Source: a virus
Reading direction: 5' to 3' (one strand)
IMG/VR virus record: IMGVR_UViG_3300022602_000029
Span: 1 to 64,000 of that record
Length of the DNA: 64,000 nt
Made by a program: the position numbers and the translations under genes. Positions 7,827 through 16,709 of this stretch are shown here, piece by piece; within the stretch, counting starts at the first letter, position 1, and each line of letters starts with the position of its first letter. The notes under the pieces were generated by a model. The model saw nothing but the letters and a program-made list of their open reading frames with translations, made no database searches and was not told the origin of the DNA.

Positions 7827-8342
7827 ATGCCCACTCCTTGGTTCTATCCCACCGTCGTTTCTCAATATCCTGAATCAGATTACCATATTCCTTGGTTAGG
7901 AACTGGTAATGATTTTACATCAATAGTACAAGTGAGGACTAAATCTGATCTTACTTCTGTAGCTAACGATCTACAGCTAAGTAATCTAAGGACTAAATCT
8001 TACTATCTAACTCTCACGGGTTTTGGAATAGATCCTTCTTATATACCATCTCCATTAAATGGAATAGAACTGTATGTCAATGTAAGAAGAGGTGGAAGGG
8101 TGATAGATGATACGGTATCGCTTTATTATAGTAATCAAACTATCAGCACTAATCGAGCACAGGGAGCCATAACTGATTTAACGACCTATGGAGGGGAGAC
8201 AGATCTATGGGATGCAGTACCTATGATATCTACACTGCTAACTGATCCAAGTTTTGGAGTTTTATTGAGATATCAAAGCAACGTTTTCTGGCCTCACAGG
8301 ACTACTCCTAATATGCAACATGTGCAGTTACGCCTCTGGTAA
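7827..8342 (+). CDS. Unrecognised structural-type protein
   Basis: This 171-residue, mostly beta, aromatic-rich protein starts 'MPTPWFYPTVVSQYPESDYH' and has a middle block 'NGIELYVNVRRGGRVIDDTV' (about residues 72-91) and a C-terminal 'SFGVLLRYQSNVFWPHRTTP'. The overall pattern suggests a jelly-roll-like beta sandwich, but I do not recognise a family. It has its own late-promoter element with almost no leader and lies at the head of the fibre region. A virion accessory or fibre-attachment role is inferred from position only. Confidence 0.8.
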   Translation: MPTPWFYPTVVSQYPESDYHIPWLGTGNDFTSIVQVRTKSDLTSVANDLQLSNLRTKSYYLTLTGFGIDPSYIPSPLNGIELYVNVRRGGRVIDDTVSLYYSNQTISTNRAQGAITDLTTYGGETDLWDAVPMISTLLTDPSFGVLLRYQSNVFWPHRTTPNMQHVQLRLW

Positions 8343-8343
8343 C

Positions 8344-8351
8344 AATAAATA
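8344..8351 (+). promoter_or_regulatory. T4-type late promoter element (AATAAATA)
   Basis: The element lies 1 base after the preceding stop codon. The predicted start near 8357 leaves a short leader holding the AAGGA ribosome binding site for the ATG at 8369. Confidence 0.65.
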
Positions 8352-8368
8352 TATAAAAGGAAAAATCA

Positions 8369-9382
8369 ATGGTAACCGATGTCGTTAGAGTTAATGGTAA
8401 CTACAGTATACAAGCAAATAATGGTAGTATAACATTAGCCAGCCCCAACACGGTTATCAACGGAAATCTCACAGTATATGGAACCCAGACCAATGTAGAT
8501 AGCGTTGATGTAACGGTAACAGCTACTATATTAGTCTTAAATCAAGGAGAACCCGGTCCAGGAGTAACAAGGATCACTCCTGGATTTCCTGCCAATAGCG
8601 CAGGTATAATGGTTTCAAGGGGTAGCGGAGACAGTACTAGCCAAGGCGCATTCTTGTTGTATGACGACAGCGTAGTTAGCAGTGACGGCACACATACCTA
8701 TCCCGGAATGTGGAGATTTAACGGAACTACAGCCAATGGCAGTAACGAATTTGGCAGTGTTATACAGGTGCAGGCCATACGAACACCTAATGGTGCTACC
8801 TTAAATCTTTTAGGTGCAGACAATCCCAACGCTAAACTCACAGTCAAAGGTGCTAGCACAGTAACTACCTATGCGTCCAGGATGACTGATCCAGACGACA
8901 TACCTAACAAAGATTATGTAGATCAATTCTATGCTAGAGGTACTACAGTTACACAAAAACTACAGGTCGGTAATAGCTTTATTGAGATATTAGATAACAG
9001 CGTTAACACCAACAGTCAATACTACAGTCCAGTAAATCAGGTCATAGCCGCCCTAGGAACTTCTAGCAATATCGTGTTTACATTAGCCGCACAGTCGGCA
9101 CAGTTTCAAAATATTACCGTAGTCAATAGCACTATACAGGTTACTAATACCAGTACCAATACTAATCTAGCGCTGACTGCTGCCGGCAGTGGAAATATAG
9201 TACTCAACAACGCACTTCAACTAACATATACTACACCACCTAATGTAATCAGCGGTGCTATCAACATATATTCAACAAATACCGTAGGCGGAGGTGGCAC
9301 AGGTTTATTTTATGTAAATACAAATAACACAGATGAACTAGTCAGCCGTACCAAGGCCATAGTTTATGGTATAATATTTTAA
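8369..9382 (+). CDS. Tail-fibre-like protein
   Basis: This 337-residue protein shares a module with the larger fibres downstream: 'NGNLTVYGTQTNVDSVDVTV' (about residues 31-50), then 'ILVLNQGEPGPGVTRITPGF' and 'AGIMVSRGSGDSTSQGAFLL', followed by a 'GMWRFNG' block. Equivalents at 16710-20507 and 26551-35172 read 'STNT...DNIV/IxLH...YDDGKDIGL'. The second half is Asn/Thr-rich beta repeat ending in 'DELVSRTKAIVYGIIF'. The module is familiar from tail-fibre and virion proteins of T4-like aquatic phages. Late promoter and Shine-Dalgarno are both good. It probably forms a short fibre or adaptor at the base of the fibre assembly; which one cannot be said. Confidence 0.75.
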   Translation: MVTDVVRVNGNYSIQANNGSITLASPNTVINGNLTVYGTQTNVDSVDVTVTATILVLNQGEPGPGVTRITPGFPANSAGIMVSRGSGDSTSQGAFLLYDDSVVSSDGTHTYPGMWRFNGTTANGSNEFGSVIQVQAIRTPNGATLNLLGADNPNAKLTVKGASTVTTYASRMTDPDDIPNKDYVDQFYARGTTVTQKLQVGNSFIEILDNSVNTNSQYYSPVNQVIAALGTSSNIVFTLAAQSAQFQNITVVNSTIQVTNTSTNTNLALTAAGSGNIVLNNALQLTYTTPPNVISGAINIYSTNTVGGGGTGLFYVNTNNTDELVSRTKAIVYGIIF

Positions 9383-9392
9383 GGTAAAAAAC

Positions 9393-9701
9393 ATGGCTTT
9401 AACAAACGCAATCATAGCATCTACAACAACTACAGCTATATATGTTTCATCGGGGATCACAGCTATCACCACAATGATATTTTGTAACACAGGTGGTGCT
9501 GCCGGAACTCTTACTGTATATGCGGTAGCCAGCGGTAATGTGATAGGAACTAGTACTACGATACTGTCAGTACTACCTTTGCCAGCCACAGAAACTTTTA
9601 CACTTGATACAGAAAAACTTATATTAGGAAACGGAGACACTATCTATGCACAGGCCACCGTTGGAACGATCGGAGTAACTGTCAGTAGCGTACCACTATA
9701 A
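9393..9701 (+). CDS. Small beta-rich structural-type protein
   Basis: The 102-residue product is composed mostly of Thr, Ala, Ile, Val and Gly, with alternating strand-like segments and no membrane helix. Its fold style (an early 'AIYVSSGITAITTMIFCNTG' segment and a late 'GNGDTIYAQATVGTIGVTVS' segment) resembles the 127-residue protein at 16314-16697, and both sit directly next to large fibre genes. An AAGG ribosome binding site precedes it. Its stop overlaps the next start (TAATG), so the two are translationally coupled. It is possibly a small decoration or connector subunit of a fibre. Confidence 0.75.
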   Translation: MALTNAIIASTTTTAIYVSSGITAITTMIFCNTGGAAGTLTVYAVASGNVIGTSTTILSVLPLPATETFTLDTEKLILGNGDTIYAQATVGTIGVTVSSVPL

Positions 9702-10429
9702 TGAAATATACAAAACGTCTAACTCTATATCGCGTAAATCCTAGCGATAATACTTTTGCGGTGCAAGGCGGAAACGTTTTGACTACCCTAACAGGAGCGA
9801 TGCAGATACCTTCTGGACCTGAATCTGCACGTCCCAGTAGTCCTGTTAATGGCGAAGTAAGATATAACTCAACTACACAAGATACTGAACTTTACAATAT
9901 TTCTGGATCAGGAACAGGCTGGGAAAAAATCAAGACCAATAGACAGACTGTTATAACTCCTCAAAATCTCGGCACAGGTAATTACTCAAATACTTTATTT
10001 GGACCGTTAGCTTATAATGTTGCTACTAATGCTCCTCAAAATGTTTTGGTATTTGTAGATAACGTTTTCCAGGTACCTAACACTAACTATACTCTAGTAA
10101 CAGGTACTGGTACGAATTCTACAGCATCTATTGTGATATCAACTCCTCCAACGACTACTACAATAAAGATATCAACACTGACTAATATCTTAGTCGGTAT
10201 GACTATAGCAACACAAACTGGTATATCCAACGGAACTACCGTAACCAATGTTAATAGCCTTACTAATTTTATCACAATAAATCCTGCTACCTTCGCACCT
10301 ATAGGTGCTGGAACCGTGTTGACTTTTTCAGAAAGCGCAGGAGTCTACATCAACTTTACCAGCTCAGTCCCAGCCAAACCTGTTTTTGCCTTACTAGGTT
10401 TCGACGGTTATACAGGCTCCAATAACTAA
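9701..10429 (+). CDS. Tail-fibre-like protein
   Basis: The 242-residue product has an N-terminal segment with 'IPSGPESARPSSPVNGEVRY' then 'NSTTQDTELYN' (about residues 33-63). This is the typical 'xPxxPxxGxxRyNxTTxxxExYN' block found near the start of many phage tail-fibre proteins. A second half contains 'VLVFVDNVFQVPNTNYTLVT' (about 107-126), the 'NGxxQxxxxDYxxxG' type beta module also seen at the ends of the 2873- and 2529-residue fibres here. It starts by stop-start overlap with the preceding gene. A fibre or fibre-cap role is well supported; its exact place is not. Confidence 0.75.
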   Translation: MKYTKRLTLYRVNPSDNTFAVQGGNVLTTLTGAMQIPSGPESARPSSPVNGEVRYNSTTQDTELYNISGSGTGWEKIKTNRQTVITPQNLGTGNYSNTLFGPLAYNVATNAPQNVLVFVDNVFQVPNTNYTLVTGTGTNSTASIVISTPPTTTTIKISTLTNILVGMTIATQTGISNGTTVTNVNSLTNFITINPATFAPIGAGTVLTFSESAGVYINFTSSVPAKPVFALLGFDGYTGSNN

Positions 10430-10444
10430 TAAATCCTAACTATC

Positions 10445-10452
10445 GATAAATA
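10445..10452 (+). promoter_or_regulatory. T4-type late promoter element (GATAAATA) with long leader
   Basis: The element lies in the 120-base gap before the 1919-residue fibre gene. The predicted start near 10458 gives a leader of about 92 bases with several small potential hairpins (TGCCG/CGGCA around a T-run, ACATA/TATGT, TCCG/CGGA) and a CGGAGG about 20 bases before the ATG. Confidence 0.6.
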
Positions 10453-10549
10453 AGTTCGATGCCGTGTTTTTTTCGGCAGAACATACAGTGGTAAACCCGC
10501 TATGTAAGGTGGTTATCCGTGAAACTCGGAGGTTTGGGAGCTTGTTCGC

Positions 10550-13500
10550 ATGGCTGTAGGTCGCATATCCGGTCCGTTACTTCAACAGAATTTATTCCGT
10601 GATAATGTTCCACTGGCCTTCTATAATACTAGTAGCCAGACAGAAAACCCAACCCTTTATCTAGATGTCACTGACGGATTTGTTGGTATACAGACTTCAA
10701 GTCCGCAATATCAACTTGATGTTTCTGGTACTATAAACGCAACTAATCTGCGTGTTATTCCTGGCACTTCTCAGCTAGGGAATATGTTATTCAACAACAA
10801 TACCGTGGCAACATCAGTTGGCGGTATTACTATACAGCCTACTGGCGGAAATCAGATAATTTTAGGTAGCATAGTAACAGCTACTGGGCAAACGATATTC
10901 GGCGCTAATATTCAATCAAATACCACTACAAATGGTAGCGTGGTGGTACAAGGCGGACAAGGTATATCAGGAAACCTATATGTCGGCGGTCTAGGTTCTT
11001 TTAATACATTAACTGCAAAGACAGAAACAATTACAGGAAACATAAATTCTACAGGAACTACCACAGGAGCATTAGTAGTTAACGGAGGTGTAGGAGTCGG
11101 AGGAGATGTTTACGTAGGCGGTACTATCTACGGACATATCAGCACAGCTAGTATTTCTAACTTTTATTTTACTGCTACTACAGTTACTATAAGCAACACA
11201 ACTACAGTAGGCGTTTTCTATCCAATGCTTTCCAGCACAAGCAACGGATATGTATCTGTTAATGCTACAGGATCTTTATATTATAACGCAAACACTAACG
11301 TTCTAACTAGTCCTTTTATCTATGTAAGCACGAATACAGAAAGTACAACATCTACTAATGGGGCTCTAATAGTCGCAGGTGGAGCCGGTATACTTAGTAA
11401 TCTAAATGTAGGCGCTACATTATTTGCAAATACCGTTACCGTTAATAACAAACTATCGACTCCTAATTTATCTGCTACCAATGCCACGATAGGTAACCTA
11501 ACCGGCACCAATGCTTCTATTTCGTCATTGACTGCTACAAGTATATTGGTCAATGGAAATATTGATTCCACTAGCACCACTACAGGATCTCTCCTAGTAC
11601 AGGGCGGAGTCGGAATAACAAAAAGTCTAAACGTAGGCGGAAACATAGTAGCACAAGGCAATATTATCGCTAACGGTAATATAATCTTAGGAAGTAACAC
11701 CACTACTGATACTTTAACGATTGATGCAGAGATAGCCAGCGACCTAGTTCCTGCTAAAGATAATACCTATAGCATTGGAACAGCTTCAAATACTTGGGCT
11801 ACTGGCTACGTCAATACATTATATTCAAATATTATTTCTAATCAGTCTGGACAGATATCTATAAATCCGGCCGATAGTTTACTGAATATCAATGCCAGCA
11901 TACGTGTAAATGGTGACAAACCTATCGGTACCGCACCGGTAGTAACTAATCTATTATATGTTACTATGGACGGAGATGATACCAATGATGGTCGTGCACA
12001 AGATGCCAGCCGTGCTTGCCGTACAATAGGCGGTGCGTTGAATAGTCCTTATTATGGACCAGGAACTAGCATACGAGTAGCACCCGGGCATTATTTTGAA
12101 AACAATCCTCTCTTGTTACAGCCTTATACCAGTATCATTGGACAGGATCTAAGAACTACTAGCATAGAACCTATCAATAAAACTCAGGATCTATTCCATC
12201 TTCAGAGCGGTTGTTATCTAGCACAGATGCAGTTTTTAAATGGTCGTAGTGGTGTGTTGCCAGGGTCATATGCAAGTGGATACAACAGAGGTGCTTACGC
12301 TACAGCTTATCCTCCAGAAGTAGACGGATCGCTGATAGATGTTTACCATAGCCCATATATACAAAATTGTACTAACCAATCTGGTCCTTGGCTCTATGAT
12401 GGAACTCTTTTCGTTCCTAATCAAACCATACAAATTCCTCAGGTATTGGGAACTGGAACATGGGCTTCTAGTTCTACAAGTATTACTGTTGTTACCACCG
12501 GTACTATCGTAGTCGGTATGAGCATTAATGGAGGTCATCAAGATCCTGGGTATTTCAATGCTAGGACTTTGCTGTTGGCTAATCAGCAGTTTATACAAGA
12601 ACAGGTAGTGGCTTATGTGAATCAAACATATCCTACATTTGTTTACAATCAGGCATTGTGTTTTAGAGATGTTGGCATTATCGTTCAAAATATCGCATAT
12701 GATGCTACCTTTGGTGGCAATCAGAAAAGCGTAGAATCTGGCCTAGCTTATTGGAATGGAGTTACTAGCGTTGTCGCAGGAGAAATAACCCAAACTATCG
12801 CGGCTATTAACTATATCAATACTCTTTCTCAGCTGATAATCAATAACACGACGGCTACTAATAGATTAGGATCTAGCAGTACGTATTCTCAAGTTATTAA
12901 TACAGCACTAACAGGCGGAAGTATATCCGGTCCTAATCTATCTACTAATATAGGAACTATTACTACCATCATAGCGAATGGTCCTACTAGTGCTCCTACA
13001 GAATATGTCAGTGCCGCGGTCGATAGTAGCTATCTAAGCGCTGAAGTTTTATTACAGCTGAATAGAAACTTTATACAAAATGATACTCTAGCATGGATAG
13101 CTAACACGTATCCTTCGTTTGTTTATAATACAGCTACCTGTTTCCGTGATGTAGGATTGATCATAGATGCCATAAGCCAGGATATACTAATCGGCGGAAA
13201 TAGCAAAACTATAGAAGCCGCACTAAGTTATTGGAATAGCGGATATAGCCAAATAGTAGGACAGATAACTACTACTACGCAGGCCATAAGCCATGCCGCG
13301 AGTGTAGCATTGAATGTAATAACTAATACAGCCGTTACTCCACAGGTGGGAAATGCATCTACACAAACTATCAATACATATTTTAGTGGTGGTGGAGTAG
13401 CTACCCAATCAGTAAACAGAAACTTTAATATTATTAATAATATAATAATAAATGGACCAGGAGTAGCTCCTCCTACATTCCAGGGATATTCTGTATTTGC

Positions 13501-16309
13501 TCCTACAGGTATAACAGGAGATGATATAAAAGTGGCGCCTAAGGTAACAGCAGTATCTACTATATCATCTAATACCTATAACGTAACAATAAATGGGCCC
13601 ACAGTAACTAGTTCAACTAATGCGGCATTATATTTTGGTTACACCGCAGTTTATCCTGTACAAGATACCAGCGTTCCTGATATATGGGCTCAACGTAGAG
13701 TAGATCCTAATGGTTCTATGGGAGGAAGCCTAGTTGACGGTTCAGTGGTCAGCAAGCGCAGTCCAATACAATCATTTGTCTATGACGCTTATACACAGGT
13801 TAACCAAGGTGGCAGAGGTATACATATCATCAACAATGGATACGCACAGTTGGTATCTGTGTTTACTATTTTCTGTTCAACCGCCGTTGAAGTTGATACT
13901 GGAGGAATAGCCAGTATCACTAACTCTAACAGCAACTTTGGTACATATTGCCTAGTAGCCAAGAGTTATGGAAGTAGAGAGTTTAGCGGAACTGTTTATA
14001 ATCCTCCCTATCCAGGATTTGTACAGAACGGAGAATATTATCCTACCGGTTATTTCCCTAACAATGGAAGCGTATTGATATTTGTTCCTGATACATCTAA
14101 CAGGCCGCATATCGCACAGTTAATGGAGATAATTCCTCCTTTAGGTTATATCAATAATCAAGGACTTCCTGGATTTGTAGGAGGCCAAGTAAACACAGGT
14201 ACGCTGACTACTGGATCTATCACTATATCTGGAATCGATGTTTCTTCTGTAGGTATAGGACAGACAGTTTATGTAAGAGATCAATACGGAAATTCTTCAA
14301 AGAATGGCGTGCCATATGTGGCCACAGGTACGATAGTTTCTGATGTAGGATTCCAAACAATCACACTTAATCAAGCTATAGTGACAGGAGGTGGCGATAC
14401 TACTAATCCTAACTATTTTACTGTATACACCTGTGGCAATGCTTATTACACAGTATTAAGCAGTACAGCATATCCTAATCCTGTTCCTGTTGGCCAATCT
14501 ATGATACCACAGATACAGGGCAATGAAATAGTCGCATTAAACTTTATCAGTACTCTTACACAGGCCGTGGTATCAAATATCACAGGTACGAATTATTCGA
14601 CACAGACTCAAACTATAGTTCCTACAGTCACTGGCGGATCTGGATCAGAAAGTTTTATAGCAGGATTTTTTAATACCATCACTAACATAGTAGCTAATGG
14701 TGTTAATACTCCTATTCCTTTAGTGACTTCAGGTACCATACCAAGCGGAGCTGGTAGTGCCATCACATTGATACAAGATAACATAGAATATATCACTCAA
14801 GAGACAGTAGGATATATATCGACCCTATATCCTAATAATCCAAACTATAGCAGGACTACCTGTGCTAGAGATATAGGACTGATACTAAACGCCATCACAC
14901 AAGATTTATTATTTGGAGGAACTAGCCAAAGTACTTTCGCTGGTTTACAATATTGGAGTCAGAATACAAATACCAATGCGATCATTCCTGGAGAAGCTAC
15001 AACGACTACTGCGGCTATAAACTATCTAAGTAGTTTGTCTCAGCTTATAGTACAGAATATAACCACAGGCACACGTTATCAAAGCACGGTTTCGCAGGTA
15101 ACTAATGCCTATACTGGTACCATAGCAGAAGCAAACACACTCGCTGCCGATTTTTCTGTAATAACAAACATATTAACTAATGGAACCGCAGGAGTGACTG
15201 ATCAGATAGTGCCTAATGGACCAGTGGGTCTATTACAGTTGTTCACCGTACAATATGCATTCAATCTGCTAGAAGCAAACAAAACTTATCTGCAGGCAGA
15301 AGTTAATGCCTATATACGTGCTACTAACCCTGGATTCGTATATGATTCAGTGATCTGTGCCAGAGACGTTGGATACATCATAGATTGTGTAGGATTTGAT
15401 TTGCTGTATGGCGGAAACAGACAGGCGATACAGGCAGGCGTATATTATTATGGTTATAGTTCAACTGTTCCTTCTATATCTAATGAGACTACGGCTACGA
15501 TAGCTGCCTATAACTATCTCAGCCAGCTGATACCATATGTAGTAAAAGGAATAACTACAGCTACGGTACAGACATCAGTTCCTCAAGTTATACCTTATGC
15601 TACTGCTACTAATGCTCAGGTAACTGTATTACAGCAGGAAATCAATACTATTACTAATATAATATTAAATGGACCAAGCGTAGCAGGACCTAAAGTACCA
15701 ATAGGATTGACAGCTACTAACAACACTCTATTGTTAAATGCGGCCAATGCTATTATACAAAATACAGCTTTCCTCAAAGCAGAACTAGTAGCCTATATCG
15801 ATAGTTTCTTTGATCTAGGATCATATCAAGCCAAGTGTGCTAGAGATGTTAGACTAATATTACAACAGTTAATTTATGATCTTGAAAACGGTGGAAACTA
15901 TAATGCGGTTTATAGTGGTTTGAGCTATTGGTCAAGAGCAGGCACATACCATTTAGTTAATCTAGAAGAAAATGTAACCGATCCTACGCTATTCCCAGAT
16001 GGTTGTACAGCGAATTTCTATCAAAGGAGCTATATCAGCGCATCTGGATATACATTTGAATATGTAGGAGCAGGTACTAACTATGGATCTTTACCTCAAG
16101 TAGGAGTAGCAGATCCTCAACAAGACCAAGAAGTGGTCATGTTAGATGGAGGAAAGGTATTCTATACATCAACAGACCAAAACGGAGATTTCAGGATAGG
16201 ACCAGAATTGGTTATCAGCCAGGCGACTGGTGTACTAAGCGGACGAACATTTACAAAATCACTGTTCGCTAACCTGACACCATTTATATTAGCGATCGAA
16301 CAAGGATAA
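10550..16309 (+). CDS. Large tail-fibre/virion protein with beta repeats and helical CxRDxG repeats
   Basis: The 1919-residue product begins 'AVGRISGPLLQQNLFRDNVP', a start style seen in large fibre proteins of T4-like aquatic phages. Residues about 120-365 hold four 'TTTGxLVVxGGVGIxxxLNVGG' repeats. A parallel-beta-helix-like segment opens at about 467 ('YVTMDGDDTNDGRAQDASRA'). Five long helical repeats follow, each with a 'CxRDxGxIxxxIxxDxxxGG' core near residues 703, 863, 1437, 1602 and 1762. The C-terminal block 'KVFYTSTDQNGDFRIGPELV' (about 1865) is typical of such fibre ends. It could be a proximal fibre or whisker-like protein. Membrane and signal sequences are absent. The start is chosen because the following frame is continuous and the ATG follows a GGAG-bearing leader. 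Confidence 0.85.
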   Translation: MAVGRISGPLLQQNLFRDNVPLAFYNTSSQTENPTLYLDVTDGFVGIQTSSPQYQLDVSGTINATNLRVIPGTSQLGNMLFNNNTVATSVGGITIQPTGGNQIILGSIVTATGQTIFGANIQSNTTTNGSVVVQGGQGISGNLYVGGLGSFNTLTAKTETITGNINSTGTTTGALVVNGGVGVGGDVYVGGTIYGHISTASISNFYFTATTVTISNTTTVGVFYPMLSSTSNGYVSVNATGSLYYNANTNVLTSPFIYVSTNTESTTSTNGALIVAGGAGILSNLNVGATLFANTVTVNNKLSTPNLSATNATIGNLTGTNASISSLTATSILVNGNIDSTSTTTGSLLVQGGVGITKSLNVGGNIVAQGNIIANGNIILGSNTTTDTLTIDAEIASDLVPAKDNTYSIGTASNTWATGYVNTLYSNIISNQSGQISINPADSLLNINASIRVNGDKPIGTAPVVTNLLYVTMDGDDTNDGRAQDASRACRTIGGALNSPYYGPGTSIRVAPGHYFENNPLLLQPYTSIIGQDLRTTSIEPINKTQDLFHLQSGCYLAQMQFLNGRSGVLPGSYASGYNRGAYATAYPPEVDGSLIDVYHSPYIQNCTNQSGPWLYDGTLFVPNQTIQIPQVLGTGTWASSSTSITVVTTGTIVVGMSINGGHQDPGYFNARTLLLANQQFIQEQVVAYVNQTYPTFVYNQALCFRDVGIIVQNIAYDATFGGNQKSVESGLAYWNGVTSVVAGEITQTIAAINYINTLSQLIINNTTATNRLGSSSTYSQVINTALTGGSISGPNLSTNIGTITTIIANGPTSAPTEYVSAAVDSSYLSAEVLLQLNRNFIQNDTLAWIANTYPSFVYNTATCFRDVGLIIDAISQDILIGGNSKTIEAALSYWNSGYSQIVGQITTTTQAISHAASVALNVITNTAVTPQVGNASTQTINTYFSGGGVATQSVNRNFNIINNIIINGPGVAPPTFQGYSVFAPTGITGDDIKVAPKVTAVSTISSNTYNVTINGPTVTSSTNAALYFGYTAVYPVQDTSVPDIWAQRRVDPNGSMGGSLVDGSVVSKRSPIQSFVYDAYTQVNQGGRGIHIINNGYAQLVSVFTIFCSTAVEVDTGGIASITNSNSNFGTYCLVAKSYGSREFSGTVYNPPYPGFVQNGEYYPTGYFPNNGSVLIFVPDTSNRPHIAQLMEIIPPLGYINNQGLPGFVGGQVNTGTLTTGSITISGIDVSSVGIGQTVYVRDQYGNSSKNGVPYVATGTIVSDVGFQTITLNQAIVTGGGDTTNPNYFTVYTCGNAYYTVLSSTAYPNPVPVGQSMIPQIQGNEIVALNFISTLTQAVVSNITGTNYSTQTQTIVPTVTGGSGSESFIAGFFNTITNIVANGVNTPIPLVTSGTIPSGAGSAITLIQDNIEYITQETVGYISTLYPNNPNYSRTTCARDIGLILNAITQDLLFGGTSQSTFAGLQYWSQNTNTNAIIPGEATTTTAAINYLSSLSQLIVQNITTGTRYQSTVSQVTNAYTGTIAEANTLAADFSVITNILTNGTAGVTDQIVPNGPVGLLQLFTVQYAFNLLEANKTYLQAEVNAYIRATNPGFVYDSVICARDVGYIIDCVGFDLLYGGNRQAIQAGVYYYGYSSTVPSISNETTATIAAYNYLSQLIPYVVKGITTATVQTSVPQVIPYATATNAQVTVLQQEINTITNIILNGPSVAGPKVPIGLTATNNTLLLNAANAIIQNTAFLKAELVAYIDSFFDLGSYQAKCARDVRLILQQLIYDLENGGNYNAVYSGLSYWSRAGTYHLVNLEENVTDPTLFPDGCTANFYQRSYISASGYTFEYVGAGTNYGSLPQVGVADPQQDQEVVMLDGGKVFYTSTDQNGDFRIGPELVISQATGVLSGRTFTKSLFANLTPFILAIEQG

Positions 16310-16313
16310 AATC

Positions 16314-16697
16314 ATGGCAGCTTTACCATTAAACGTCTTTAAAACAAAAACATCTATACTAGGTAGCAATACGACCACCTTTGTTTACACAGCACCAGTC
16401 GGAGTTACATCTATTATATTGATGGCCAATGTGGCAAACATAACACAAAACGTCCAATATGTCACCATGTCGCACTATAGGAATCTTCCTGTCCTTCCGG
16501 ATAGCCAAGGAAACGGAGGACAACCGGGTAATGTTACTACCGAGATAGCAAAGAGTTTCGGTATCCCAGGGGATAACAGTGCCAATATGTTACAAGGAAA
16601 ACTGATTATCGAAAGTCTAGATAGTATTATAGCCTATGCCAATAATACATCAACTTGTAAATTAGTTTTAAGCGTGTTAGAAACAGCTAACGCATAA
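16314..16697 (+). CDS. Small conserved-type structural protein
   Basis: This 127-residue beta-rich protein is preceded by an AAGGATAA ribosome binding site, 4 bases after the 1919-residue fibre gene. It opens 'MAALPLNVFKTKTSILGSNT' and has a central 'NVQYVTMSHYRNLPVLPDSQ' segment. Small proteins of this style occur beside fibre genes in T4-like phages of aquatic bacteria, but I cannot attach a function. Similarity in size and style to the protein at 9393-9701 is noted. It is probably a virion accessory subunit partnering the neighbouring fibres. Confidence 0.75.
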   Translation: MAALPLNVFKTKTSILGSNTTTFVYTAPVGVTSIILMANVANITQNVQYVTMSHYRNLPVLPDSQGNGGQPGNVTTEIAKSFGIPGDNSANMLQGKLIIESLDSIIAYANNTSTCKLVLSVLETANA

Positions 16698-16709
16698 TAG
16701 AGAGATATA

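Noticed and set aside
10460-10478. Terminator in the leader of the 1919-aa fibre gene
   Set aside because: The stem TGCCG/CGGCA is only 5 bp and the T-run lies in the loop, not after the stem, so it does not have terminator form.
10550-16309. Pectate-lyase or other depolymerase activity in the beta-helix-like segment
   Set aside because: The segment has the strand pattern of a parallel beta-helix, but I could not identify a catalytic residue cluster, so no enzyme function is claimed.
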